This document shows, in pieces, positions 7,688 through 14,932 of a stretch of DNA of 64,000 nucleotides. The stretch lies in assembly GCA_036504895.1 (NCBI GenBank), contig DASXUJ010000062.1, forward strand, positions 124,001 to 188,000, given 5' to 3'. Origin of the DNA: Syntrophorhabdaceae bacterium (GTDB taxonomy: Bacteria > Desulfobacterota > Syntrophorhabdia > Syntrophorhabdales > Syntrophorhabdaceae). Position 1 is the first letter of the stretch, and the number at the start of each line of letters is the position of its first letter. Below the pieces are notes generated by a model that ran no database searches, had not been told where the DNA came from, and worked only from the letters and a program-made list of their open reading frames with translations. Made by a program: the position numbers and the translations under genes.

Positions 7688-7716
7688 ATAATAGTAGAAA
7701 AAGACAGTAAAGTCAA
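7688..7716 (-). promoter_or_regulatory. Strong rplC promoter
   Basis: Minus strand TTGACT (-35, 7711-7716), 17-bp spacer, TATTAT (-10, 7688-7693), giving a leader of about 20 nt that carries GGAGGTG. This is one of the best sigma70 matches in the window and shows that rplC is transcribed independently. Confidence 0.75.
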
Positions 7717-7777
7717 GGAGAAATCACATCGCCCCCTTGCCCCTCTCTTTGTTGCCCCGAATCTGCTACACTATTCC

Positions 7778-9541
7778 GTGATGAACAATTTTTTGCCTCT
7801 CACGAAAAAAGATATGGATGCACGGGGATGGGAGTCGCTCGATATAATTATAGTGACCGGCGACGCCTATGTCGACCACCCTTCATTCGGCGCGGCAATA
7901 ATAGGCAGGGTATTGGAATCAGCGGGTTTTCGTGTGGGTATCATCGCTCAGCCCGATTGGAAAAAGACGGACGATTTTCTGGCTCTCGGAAAGCCCCGGC
8001 TTTTTTTCGGCGTCACTTCCGGAAATCTCGATTCCATGGTGGCAAACTACACCTCCCATAAAAAAATAAGGAGCAAGGATGCCTATTCACCCGGCGGGAA
8101 GGCAGGCCTGCGGCCGGATAGAGCCGTTATTGTGTATGCGAACAGGATAAAGGAGGCCTTTCCCGGCTCTCCCCTCGTTCTCGGCGGCATCGAAGCCAGT
8201 CTGCGCAGGGTAGCCCATTATGATTGGTGGGACAATAAGGTCCGGAGGTCCCTCCTCCTCGATGCTAAGGCGGATATCCTCGTATACGGAATGGCTGAAT
8301 CACAGATTGTGGAGATTGCCCGGCGTCTTGCGGCGGAGCAGGATCTTTACGGGATCAGAGGGACTGTGATCGTGCGAAAAGAGGTCCACCCGGGCGAGGA
8401 TTACCTTGAGTTGCCGGCCATGGATGAAGTCTCCCATGATAAGAGACGATTCAACGATGCCTTTCGAATATTCTATACCAACCAAAACCCTTTTTCAGGC
8501 AAGACGCTGGTCCAGCGGCATGACAAGAGGTATGTGATCCATTTTCCCCCTGCCCTGCCTCTCGGCCGGGAGGAGCTGGATGGCGTCTACCGCCTTCCCT
8601 ATGCCCGCTCTCCCCATCCCTCGTATAAAGAAAAGGGCGGTATTCCGGGATTCGAGACAGTCAGGTTCTCGATCATCTCCCACAGGGGATGCTGCGGCGC
8701 GTGCAGCTTCTGCTCCCTTTCGGTCCATCAGGGGAAGATCATCCAATCAAGAAGTCCCGGGTCAATACTCGAAGAGGCAATGGCGTTGTCCCGGAACGAG
8801 GAATTTAAGGGCACGATCACCGATATCGGCGGTCCCACCGCCAATCTGTACGGCGCCCGGTGCTCCCGGTGGGCACGAGACGGCGGCTGCGGAAAAAAGG
8901 AATGTCTCGTACCGACGAAGTGCGCAATGCTGAAGCTAGGCTACAGGGAAAGCATCGATCTCTATAAATCGGTTATGGCTATCCCCGGGGTCAAACATCT
9001 GTTCATCGAAAGCGGGATACGTTATGACCTGCTTTGCGACGATGATTCGGCGGAATACTTCGAGCATCTCTGCCGCCATCACGTGGGAGGCCAACTGAAA
9101 GTAGCCCCGGAGCACGCATCGCCCGCGGTTCTGCGTGCCATGAACAAGCCCTCATTCGATAAATATGAAATATTTGTGGAAAAATTCAGAGAGATCAAAA
9201 GGCGCGTGAAAAAAGACCAATACCTGGTCAATTATTTCATCAGCGCCCATCCGGGAGCGACACTGGAAGACGAGGAGATTCTCTCTTCCTATCTCAGGCG
9301 AAGGGGGATGCACCCGGAGCAGGTACAGGATTTCACTCCTCTTCCCCTTACCCCGGCGGCATGCATGTATTACACGGAAGAAAATCCATTTACAGGAGAA
9401 AAAGTCTTTGTGGCAAAGACTTTTCAGGAGCGGAAATTGCACAGGGCCTTGATCCAGCACCATACCCCTTCGCACAAGCCTCTGGTTGCTAAGGCTATGC
9501 AATCATTGTCGAAAAAAGACCGTCTGAAACCCGCTCGATAA
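7778..9541 (+). CDS. ygiQ: YgiQ-family radical SAM protein
   Basis: A 587-aa protein with the YgiQ (UPF0313) layout. An N-terminal B12-binding-like alpha/beta region (DIIIVTGDAYVDHPSFGAAIIGRVL) is followed by the segment LGGIEASLRRVAHYDWW. The radical-SAM cluster motif is C305-x3-C309-x2-C312 in RGCCGACSFCS. A C-terminal region with cysteines (CGKKECLVPTKCAM) and the tail QDFTPLPLTPAACMYYTE complete it. The reaction of YgiQ is not established. Numbering is from a GTG at 7778; an ATG follows at once at 7781. No Shine-Dalgarno precedes either, and a TACACT -10-like hexamer (7767-7772) lies just before the start. Confidence 0.9.
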   Translation: MMNNFLPLTKKDMDARGWESLDIIIVTGDAYVDHPSFGAAIIGRVLESAGFRVGIIAQPDWKKTDDFLALGKPRLFFGVTSGNLDSMVANYTSHKKIRSKDAYSPGGKAGLRPDRAVIVYANRIKEAFPGSPLVLGGIEASLRRVAHYDWWDNKVRRSLLLDAKADILVYGMAESQIVEIARRLAAEQDLYGIRGTVIVRKEVHPGEDYLELPAMDEVSHDKRRFNDAFRIFYTNQNPFSGKTLVQRHDKRYVIHFPPALPLGREELDGVYRLPYARSPHPSYKEKGGIPGFETVRFSIISHRGCCGACSFCSLSVHQGKIIQSRSPGSILEEAMALSRNEEFKGTITDIGGPTANLYGARCSRWARDGGCGKKECLVPTKCAMLKLGYRESIDLYKSVMAIPGVKHLFIESGIRYDLLCDDDSAEYFEHLCRHHVGGQLKVAPEHASPAVLRAMNKPSFDKYEIFVEKFREIKRRVKKDQYLVNYFISAHPGATLEDEEILSSYLRRRGMHPEQVQDFTPLPLTPAACMYYTEENPFTGEKVFVAKTFQERKLHRALIQHHTPSHKPLVAKAMQSLSKKDRLKPAR

Positions 9542-9549
9542 AAAATATA

Positions 9550-9579
9550 TTGACTTTTTACGTGATTCAGGTGTAAAAA
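9550..9579 (+). promoter_or_regulatory. Candidate promoter for the lytic transglycosylase gene
   Basis: TTGACT (9550-9555), 18-bp spacer, TAAAAA (9574-9579). The -10 is weak. An AAGG ribosome-binding element lies between it and the ATG at 9588. Confidence 0.3.
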
Positions 9580-9587
9580 GGTACCTT

Positions 9588-10202
9588 ATGCGACATTTGG
9601 GAAAACCTACACACCTCATAATCTCCGTCATCGTGGTGGCGTCCTTTGTCCTCGCCACTTTCTCCGTCATACAGGCGTTCAATGGCGACCAGGGAAAAGA
9701 AGGTTTCTTTATAAAGAGCAAGATAGTCGAATACCTGAAGTCCAAGAAAGTCAATGCGTCGGATGATAAGCTGAAGACCATTGCCGACAGAGTCTATGAA
9801 GAGTCGCAGGAATATGGAGTAGACTACCGGCTCATACTCGCGGTGATGAAGGTGGAAAGCAATTTCAAAAACGAAGCGGTCTCCCGAAAAGGCGCGCGTG
9901 GTCTCCTGCAGATTTCCCCCTCCCTTGCCCGGCATGCCTCAAAGAATGAGGGAATCACCATGAAAGGGAACAAGTCCCTGCACGAGCCTGAAAAGAATAT
10001 TAAAATAGGCGTGAACCACATGTCATGGCTCCTCGAAAAGTTCGAGAATCTGAATACCGCTCTCCATGCCTATAATGTGGGATCTTACAAAATAAGAAAT
10101 AAGGCTTCGAAAGAATATTCTCCCGATACGCCTTTCACCCGAAAGGTCCTCAACGAATACAATAAAATGCTTCTGGACCTGCCGGACCCCGACGAAGAGT
10201 AG
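9588..10202 (+). CDS. Membrane-anchored lytic transglycosylase (SLT domain)
   Basis: A 204-aa protein. Residues 10-30 form a signal anchor. After a linker, the SLT lysozyme-like domain spans about 75-190. It has the catalytic glutamate E90 in MKVESNFK, the substrate-groove motif SRKGARGLLQISP, and the ALHAYNVG element that stands for the usual AYNAG. Such enzymes cut the MurNAc-GlcNAc bond of peptidoglycan, forming a 1,6-anhydro product, from the periplasmic face. The short length (no LysM or other binding module) resembles housekeeping or secretion-associated transglycosylases. No secretion genes adjoin it. Confidence 0.85.
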   Translation: MRHLGKPTHLIISVIVVASFVLATFSVIQAFNGDQGKEGFFIKSKIVEYLKSKKVNASDDKLKTIADRVYEESQEYGVDYRLILAVMKVESNFKNEAVSRKGARGLLQISPSLARHASKNEGITMKGNKSLHEPEKNIKIGVNHMSWLLEKFENLNTALHAYNVGSYKIRNKASKEYSPDTPFTRKVLNEYNKMLLDLPDPDEE

Positions 10203-10322
10203 CCCCGGCGTTAACGGCATCTTCCCCATTTTTAATAAGATATTCTCGAAGACCAAAACAAAGCGTTATGCCGTCTCGTTTTCAGCGGGAGCTATGGGTT
10301 TTACCGGATGAAATCCCTGTTA

Positions 10323-10445
10323 TCCAATTCCAACTCAAAGCGCTCTCTTCGTTGCACTCGTCATCTGTTCCTCGGTGTACCGCGAAGTACACCTGCGTCG
10401 CTCCTTCCTTAAGCGCCTCGATATCATCTTTGATTTGGAATTGGA
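10323..10445. repeat. Imperfect palindromic intergenic repeat (REP-like)
   Basis: Two 18-nt arms (10323-10340 and 10428-10445) are inverted copies with one mismatch. At the centre a second short palindrome GGTGTAC/GTACACC surrounds a 6-nt loop at about 10374-10393. The element fills the gap between two convergent genes and touches the stop codon of the minus-strand gene. Its design (paired ends, pyrimidine-rich body, central palindrome) resembles dispersed palindromic repeats. No second copy is evident in this window. It may also act as a transcription end signal. The rest of 10203-10446 shows nothing else. Confidence 0.55.
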
Positions 10446-10446
10446 A

Positions 10447-11817
10447 TTACGTAAAAATCTTACCCGGATTGAGAATATTATTGGGATCGAAAAGCGTTTT
10501 TATCTTCTTCATGGTGGTGATGAGACGTTCGGACAGCTCCATGTCGAGGTACGCGGCCTTGGAGATGCCTATGCCATGTTCTCCTGAAAGGGTGCCCCCA
10601 AGCTTCAACGCCTCCGAGAATATCTCTCTTACGGCCTCATGGGCCTTTTCCCTGTCTTCCTTCGTATCTTTGATCATGATATTGACGTGAAAGTTACCGT
10701 CTCCTGCATGGCCGAAGCTGAGAATAGGTATGGCATAGCGCTTCCCCAATTCCTCGAGGGCATGGATGAGGGCGGGGATGTTCGAGCGTGGGACCACCAC
10801 GTCTTCCGCGATCTTTACCGGATTCAAATTGTAGAGCGCCTGAGAAAGGGTGCGCCTGGCGAGCCACAGCTTGTCGGCCTCAATCGGATCCCTGGTCATG
10901 CGACAGTCTATCGACTTATGCTCCATCATGATCTTCTTGACTTTGTCCGCCTGAGAGTCGATCGACTCCTCGTCACCGTCCACCTCAATGAGCAGAAGCC
11001 CTCCTATATCGGGCGGAAGGCCCATGGGATTGGCCTGCTCACTGCAACGGATCGAGGCTTTATCCATAAATTCGATTGTCGAAGGCACCACCCGGGCCGC
11101 AATAGTAGCTGAGACAGCTTCAGCCGCGTCGTCCACTTCGCTGAAGAGGGCGAGGATCGTGGCCCTGGCAGCCGGCAGGGGAATGAGCTTCAGGGTGATC
11201 CTGGTTACCACCCCCAGGGTCCCTTCGCTCCCCACGAAGAGTCGTGCGAGGTCGTAGCCCACCACCCCCTTCATGGTCCTTACACCCGGGTGAATGATCT
11301 CACCCGTGGGGAGAACAACTTCGAGACCCAGGACATAGTCCCTCGTGACTCCGTACTTTAAAGAATTGGGTCCACCCGCGCATTCAGCGATATTCCCCCC
11401 TATGCTCGAATATTTGTAGGAAGCGGGATCAGGGGGATAAAAGAGGCCATGTTTCGCGGCTTCTTCCTGAAGGGTAAATGTCACCACCCCCGGCTCCACC
11501 ACGGCAATCAGGTTCTTCGGGTCTATTTCGAGTATCCTGTTCATCCTGGTAAAGGAGAGGATCACTCCTCCGGATAAGGGTACCGATCCTCCGGTGAGGC
11601 CGGTGCCGGATCCCCTTGGAATCACGGGAAATCCATGGGTATTTGCGAGGATGAGAATCCGGGATACCTGCTCGGCCGACGAAGGAAAAACCACCAGGTC
11701 GGGAATTGCCCCATCCGTTCTCGCGTCATAAGAATAGCATTGCCTCTCCTCAAGGGAAGTCTGTACGTTTTCCTTGCCTGCAATGGCCTCGATCTCGCTG
11801 ATGATCTTCTTGTCCAT
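10447..11817 (-). CDS. FAD-linked oxidase, GlcD / D-lactate dehydrogenase type
   Basis: A 456-aa VAO/PCMH-fold flavoenzyme. The FAD-binding domain (about 35-215) carries the pyrophosphate loop IPRGSGTGLTGG and GGNIAECAGG. The C-terminal FAD-oxidase domain (about 216-455) ends in the expected SGEHGIG and ILNPGKIF. The family oxidises 2-hydroxy acids (glycolate, D-lactate, 2-hydroxyglutarate) and passes electrons to quinone, electron-transfer flavoprotein or an Fe-S partner. No glcE/glcF, Fe-S or etf gene is adjacent, so the acceptor and substrate cannot be fixed. Confidence 0.85.
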   Translation of the reverse strand: MDKKIISEIEAIAGKENVQTSLEERQCYSYDARTDGAIPDLVVFPSSAEQVSRILILANTHGFPVIPRGSGTGLTGGSVPLSGGVILSFTRMNRILEIDPKNLIAVVEPGVVTFTLQEEAAKHGLFYPPDPASYKYSSIGGNIAECAGGPNSLKYGVTRDYVLGLEVVLPTGEIIHPGVRTMKGVVGYDLARLFVGSEGTLGVVTRITLKLIPLPAARATILALFSEVDDAAEAVSATIAARVVPSTIEFMDKASIRCSEQANPMGLPPDIGGLLLIEVDGDEESIDSQADKVKKIMMEHKSIDCRMTRDPIEADKLWLARRTLSQALYNLNPVKIAEDVVVPRSNIPALIHALEELGKRYAIPILSFGHAGDGNFHVNIMIKDTKEDREKAHEAVREIFSEALKLGGTLSGEHGIGISKAAYLDMELSERLITTMKKIKTLFDPNNILNPGKIFT

Positions 11818-11935
11818 CTATTCCTCGTATTGTAGTAATGGGACGGAGAGTTTACCGATTAATGCGGCACAGGTCCGTGCACAGATATTAATCGAAAACT
11901 CATTGGAAATCAAGGAAGAAAGCGGGAGGGGAAAC

Positions 11936-12676
11936 ATGGCAATACCCGCCGGGGATGAATATATTTGTCTCACGATGACGCCCCGCACACCATACTCCGA
12001 AATAACGGAACAGAGACCCCGCCGCCCCGGTCGTTCGCGCCCCGGGCCGGAGAGCGCCGTGGTCCTTACATTCGATGGCCTGAAAAGGAGTCTGCTCTAT
12101 TCGGAGGAGCTGGGCATTAAACTCGGGACGCGACAGGACGGCGAGCTCTTCAAATGGTTCCTGGCGAGTATGCTTTACGGGGCCCGAATCTCGGAGAAGG
12201 TGTCGAAACATACCTACGAGGCATTTGCCGCCCATAATCTCCTTGCCCCGGAGGAGATTCTCCATGCGGGTTGGGATTTCCTCATAGATCCCATCATGCG
12301 GACCGGCGGGTACGTCCGGTACGACGGAAAGACATCAACAAAGATCCTGAAGAATTGTGAAACCCTGATCGCGCGGTACAGGGGCAGGCTCTCCCGCCTT
12401 CATGAAGAGGCGGAAGACGCTGAAGACCTGGAGAAGAAGATAACCGATTTCTACGGTATCGGGCCTGTAACTGTCAATATCTTTTTGAGGGAGCTGAGAC
12501 CTTATTGGAAGAAAGACAAGGTCGGGATCCTGCCGGCAATCACGAAACTCGCATTGGCCCACGGGCTGGACATAACCGGGCTTAACAGAAGCACCCTTTC
12601 CTTCGTGAGGATAGAGGCGGGGCTTATCCGGCTGAGAAAGGAGCTCTCACCGGGGAAAGAGGATTATAGCCCTTGA
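11936..12676 (+). CDS. Helix-hairpin-helix DNA-glycosylase-fold protein, catalytic residues not conserved
   Basis: A 246-aa protein starting at an ATG after GGGAGGGG. The region from about residue 60 follows the endonuclease III/AlkA (HhH-GPD) pattern: a helical core opening with ELFKWFLASMLYGARIS and a helix-hairpin-helix FYGIGPVTVNIFLREL near 175-190. The Lys of bifunctional glycosylases (LPGVGRKTA) is Val here. The Asp that AlkA-type enzymes carry about 20 residues later is not at the expected place (ILPAIT where AlkA has LPDD). No C-terminal 4Fe-4S cysteines are present. It may bind DNA without base excision, or use different residues. Residues 1-40 look unstructured. Confidence 0.6.
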   Translation: MAIPAGDEYICLTMTPRTPYSEITEQRPRRPGRSRPGPESAVVLTFDGLKRSLLYSEELGIKLGTRQDGELFKWFLASMLYGARISEKVSKHTYEAFAAHNLLAPEEILHAGWDFLIDPIMRTGGYVRYDGKTSTKILKNCETLIARYRGRLSRLHEEAEDAEDLEKKITDFYGIGPVTVNIFLRELRPYWKKDKVGILPAITKLALAHGLDITGLNRSTLSFVRIEAGLIRLRKELSPGKEDYSP

Positions 12677-12701
12677 GTTATTTGTGATTCCTCCGGTTCG
12701 T

Positions 12702-13901
12702 CTATGGCAGAAACTCTATTTTGAGCATGGAAAAATCGTCATCGAGGTCTTTTGACCCCTGCATTCCCTGAAGGGTGGTATAAAGATTTTCGATCTCGGA
12801 TAGGCCGTTTTGGGGACCGGCAAGAAGGTATTCCTTGAGTCCGCCAAGGCTCCACATGGGTCCGTCTTTCATCTTTACCTCGTAGGCCCCATCAGAAAAT
12901 ATGTAGAGCTTCGCGGGAAGGTCCACCACGGTAGTCCCGCTGGTATAGGTTATACCCTCCATACCGCCAATAAACATATTGGGCGTGATGAGCTCCTGCA
13001 CCTGCCCCTGCCCTGACATGAGCAAGGCGGGCGGGTGTCCCGCGGTCGCATAGCGGAGCTCCCTTGTAACCTTGTTGAACACTCCGTACCAGATGGTAAA
13101 GTAGAGGTTGTTCTGCTTCTCCATCTGGAAGGCCTCATTCAGTGAAGTAAGCACCGAACCTGGCTCGGTAAAATTGGTATTGGGCAAAGATTGGGAGCGA
13201 AGCACATTAAGGGCCGAAACGGAGAGCAATGCAGGTCCGACGCCGTGGTCGCATACATCGAGAAGGTATATGGCGAAACGGTCTTCATCGATCCAATGAT
13301 ACCCGAAGGCATCCCCTCCAAGCTCGGCGGACGGAAAGAACCGCCAGTCCGTCCTCAGGTCCCCTTCGTCGAGCGCCGGAGGCAGCAGGGAGATTACGTA
13401 CTCCGCCGCACTGGCGAGCTGGGCGGCCAATATTTGTTGGCTCCTGTAGAGCTTCTCGTAAGCTTCGTTCTTCTCGAGAAGGTTTATATACCCTTTGGAG
13501 TGGTAACGGATTCTGGCAATCAACTCGATTCTGTCCGGCAGCTTCACCAGATAATCGTTTGCACCGACTGCAAAGGCGTCAGCCTTGGTCGACGCCTCCT
13601 CCTTGCTGGAGAGCACGATAAGGGGCACATCTTTGAGTTTGCTGTGGGCCCTGAAAAATTTCACGAGGGTAAGACCGTCTATATCGGGCATGACGAGGTC
13701 CTGGAGTATCACCGTGGGGCCCGTCTCCTGCGCCGTTCTAATAGCTTCCGTCGGCTCTTTGCAATAATGAAACAGGATATCCTTTTCCGGGGCGAGCATT
13801 CGCCTCACGGTTTCACCTACGATCGGCTGATCGTCGACCAGGAGCACGGTGATGGTATGGTGGGTCTCGGGGGTATGGAAAAGGCTCTCATTTTCGTTCA
13901 T
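12702..13901 (-). CDS. Response regulator with PP2C (SpoIIE/RsbU) phosphatase output
   Basis: A 399-aa protein. A receiver domain (about 15-140) has the acidic pair in LLVDDQ, the phospho-acceptor Asp in VILQDLVMPD, and the Lys of YLVKLPD. A helical linker (about 140-170) leads to a SpoIIE-type PP2C domain (about 180-398). Its metal-binding Asp motifs are intact (ELGGDAFGY, LLDVCDHGVGPAL, SDGAYE, DLDDDFSMLKI). It would dephosphorylate a serine on a STAS-domain protein when its receiver is phosphorylated. It is the last gene of the Wsp-like operon and overlaps cheB by 14 bp, so it occupies the place of the diguanylate cyclase WspR. The likely kinase is the CheA at 14933-17242. Confidence 0.88.
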   Translation of the reverse strand: MNENESLFHTPETHHTITVLLVDDQPIVGETVRRMLAPEKDILFHYCKEPTEAIRTAQETGPTVILQDLVMPDIDGLTLVKFFRAHSKLKDVPLIVLSSKEEASTKADAFAVGANDYLVKLPDRIELIARIRYHSKGYINLLEKNEAYEKLYRSQQILAAQLASAAEYVISLLPPALDEGDLRTDWRFFPSAELGGDAFGYHWIDEDRFAIYLLDVCDHGVGPALLSVSALNVLRSQSLPNTNFTEPGSVLTSLNEAFQMEKQNNLYFTIWYGVFNKVTRELRYATAGHPPALLMSGQGQVQELITPNMFIGGMEGITYTSGTTVVDLPAKLYIFSDGAYEVKMKDGPMWSLGGLKEYLLAGPQNGLSEIENLYTTLQGMQGSKDLDDDFSMLKIEFLP

Positions 13902-14928
13902 CGCTCACTATTCCTTTATTCGCTTTAATGTGGGTGACTACGGAAGCGGCGATCTTTTCAACCCCCAGGATCTCACGCGCCGCGCCGATATCTGCCGCGG
14001 CCTTCGGCATTCCGTACACTACTGAGGTGGCCTCATCCTGAGCTATGGTATGCCAGCCGGCGTCGCGCAAAGTCAGCAGGCCCTTTGCCCCGTCTTTACC
14101 CATACCGGTAAGGAGCACCGCCACGCCCTTCTCACGCCACCAATCCCTCGCGCTTATGAAGAACCGGTCCACCGAGGGCCTGTAGGGGTAGTCCTTAGGC
14201 TCGATCACGTAATGGAATGCTAGCTCCGGCCCCACTATGAGGTGATCGTTCGTTCCCGCCACATACACCGTATTATCATCTACTCTCATATCCTCTTTTG
14301 CGAGAACGACCTTAAGCGGGGTCTGTCCGTCAAGCCATTCCGCAAGGCCGTCCGCGAACTGAACGTCCAGGTGTTGCACCACCACGACCGAAGCGCCGAG
14401 GTCCGCCGGCAGACCGGACAGAAGCGCCGCCAGGGCCTTCGGCCCCCCTGTCGAAGATCCGATGGCTACGAGAGGCCGCGGGGGGATGGGAGAGCCCATA
14501 TGGGTCGATTGGCCGTTCATCCGGACCTCTTCCCTTCTTATCAATTTTTCTATCATTGCCAGCTTCTTGAGGAGCTGGTCTTTGCCTTTTATATGGCCCT
14601 TCTCGTCCCGGACGGGCACGCTCACCACATCGAGGGCGCCGTTCCCCATGGCCTCGAAGACCCGCGCGGCATCCCGGGCCGCGGAAGGGGTAACGATCAG
14701 GATCGCGCAGGGGTATGTCCTCATAATGAGCCGGGTTACTTCGGCGCCCTGTGCGCCTGATAACAAGAGGTCTACAAGCAGCACATCGGGGGGATCGGCC
14801 GCGGCCTTGTCTATGGCCTCCGCTCCCGTTCCTGCGACCCAGGCGACCTCCTGGCCCGGTTCCGCGGCAATAACCCTCTCGAGTATCTTCGCTTCACGCA
14901 TCACGCTGTGGGCAATGGCAACCCGCAT
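13888..14928 (-). CDS. cheB: Chemotaxis methylesterase CheB (WspF-like), degenerate receiver
   Basis: A 346-aa CheB. The C-terminal methylesterase domain is complete: the nucleophile Ser in GSSTGGPKAL (near 158), His in VVQHLD (near 183) and Asp in GMGKDGA (near 276). The receiver keeps an Asp in LLVDLLLSG, but the metal-binding acidic pair at the end of strand 1 is replaced by Ala-His (AIAHSVM) and the conserved Lys before Pro is Val (VVSVPV). WspF of Pseudomonas is also altered there, but less so. Phosphorylation control may therefore be weak or absent. It would remove methyl groups from the two MCPs encoded upstream. It starts 4 bp after cheA ends. Confidence 0.9.
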   Translation of the reverse strand: MRVAIAHSVMREAKILERVIAAEPGQEVAWVAGTGAEAIDKAAADPPDVLLVDLLLSGAQGAEVTRLIMRTYPCAILIVTPSAARDAARVFEAMGNGALDVVSVPVRDEKGHIKGKDQLLKKLAMIEKLIRREEVRMNGQSTHMGSPIPPRPLVAIGSSTGGPKALAALLSGLPADLGASVVVVQHLDVQFADGLAEWLDGQTPLKVVLAKEDMRVDDNTVYVAGTNDHLIVGPELAFHYVIEPKDYPYRPSVDRFFISARDWWREKGVAVLLTGMGKDGAKGLLTLRDAGWHTIAQDEATSVVYGMPKAAADIGAAREILGVEKIAASVVTHIKANKGIVSDERK

Positions 14929-14932
14929 CTTC

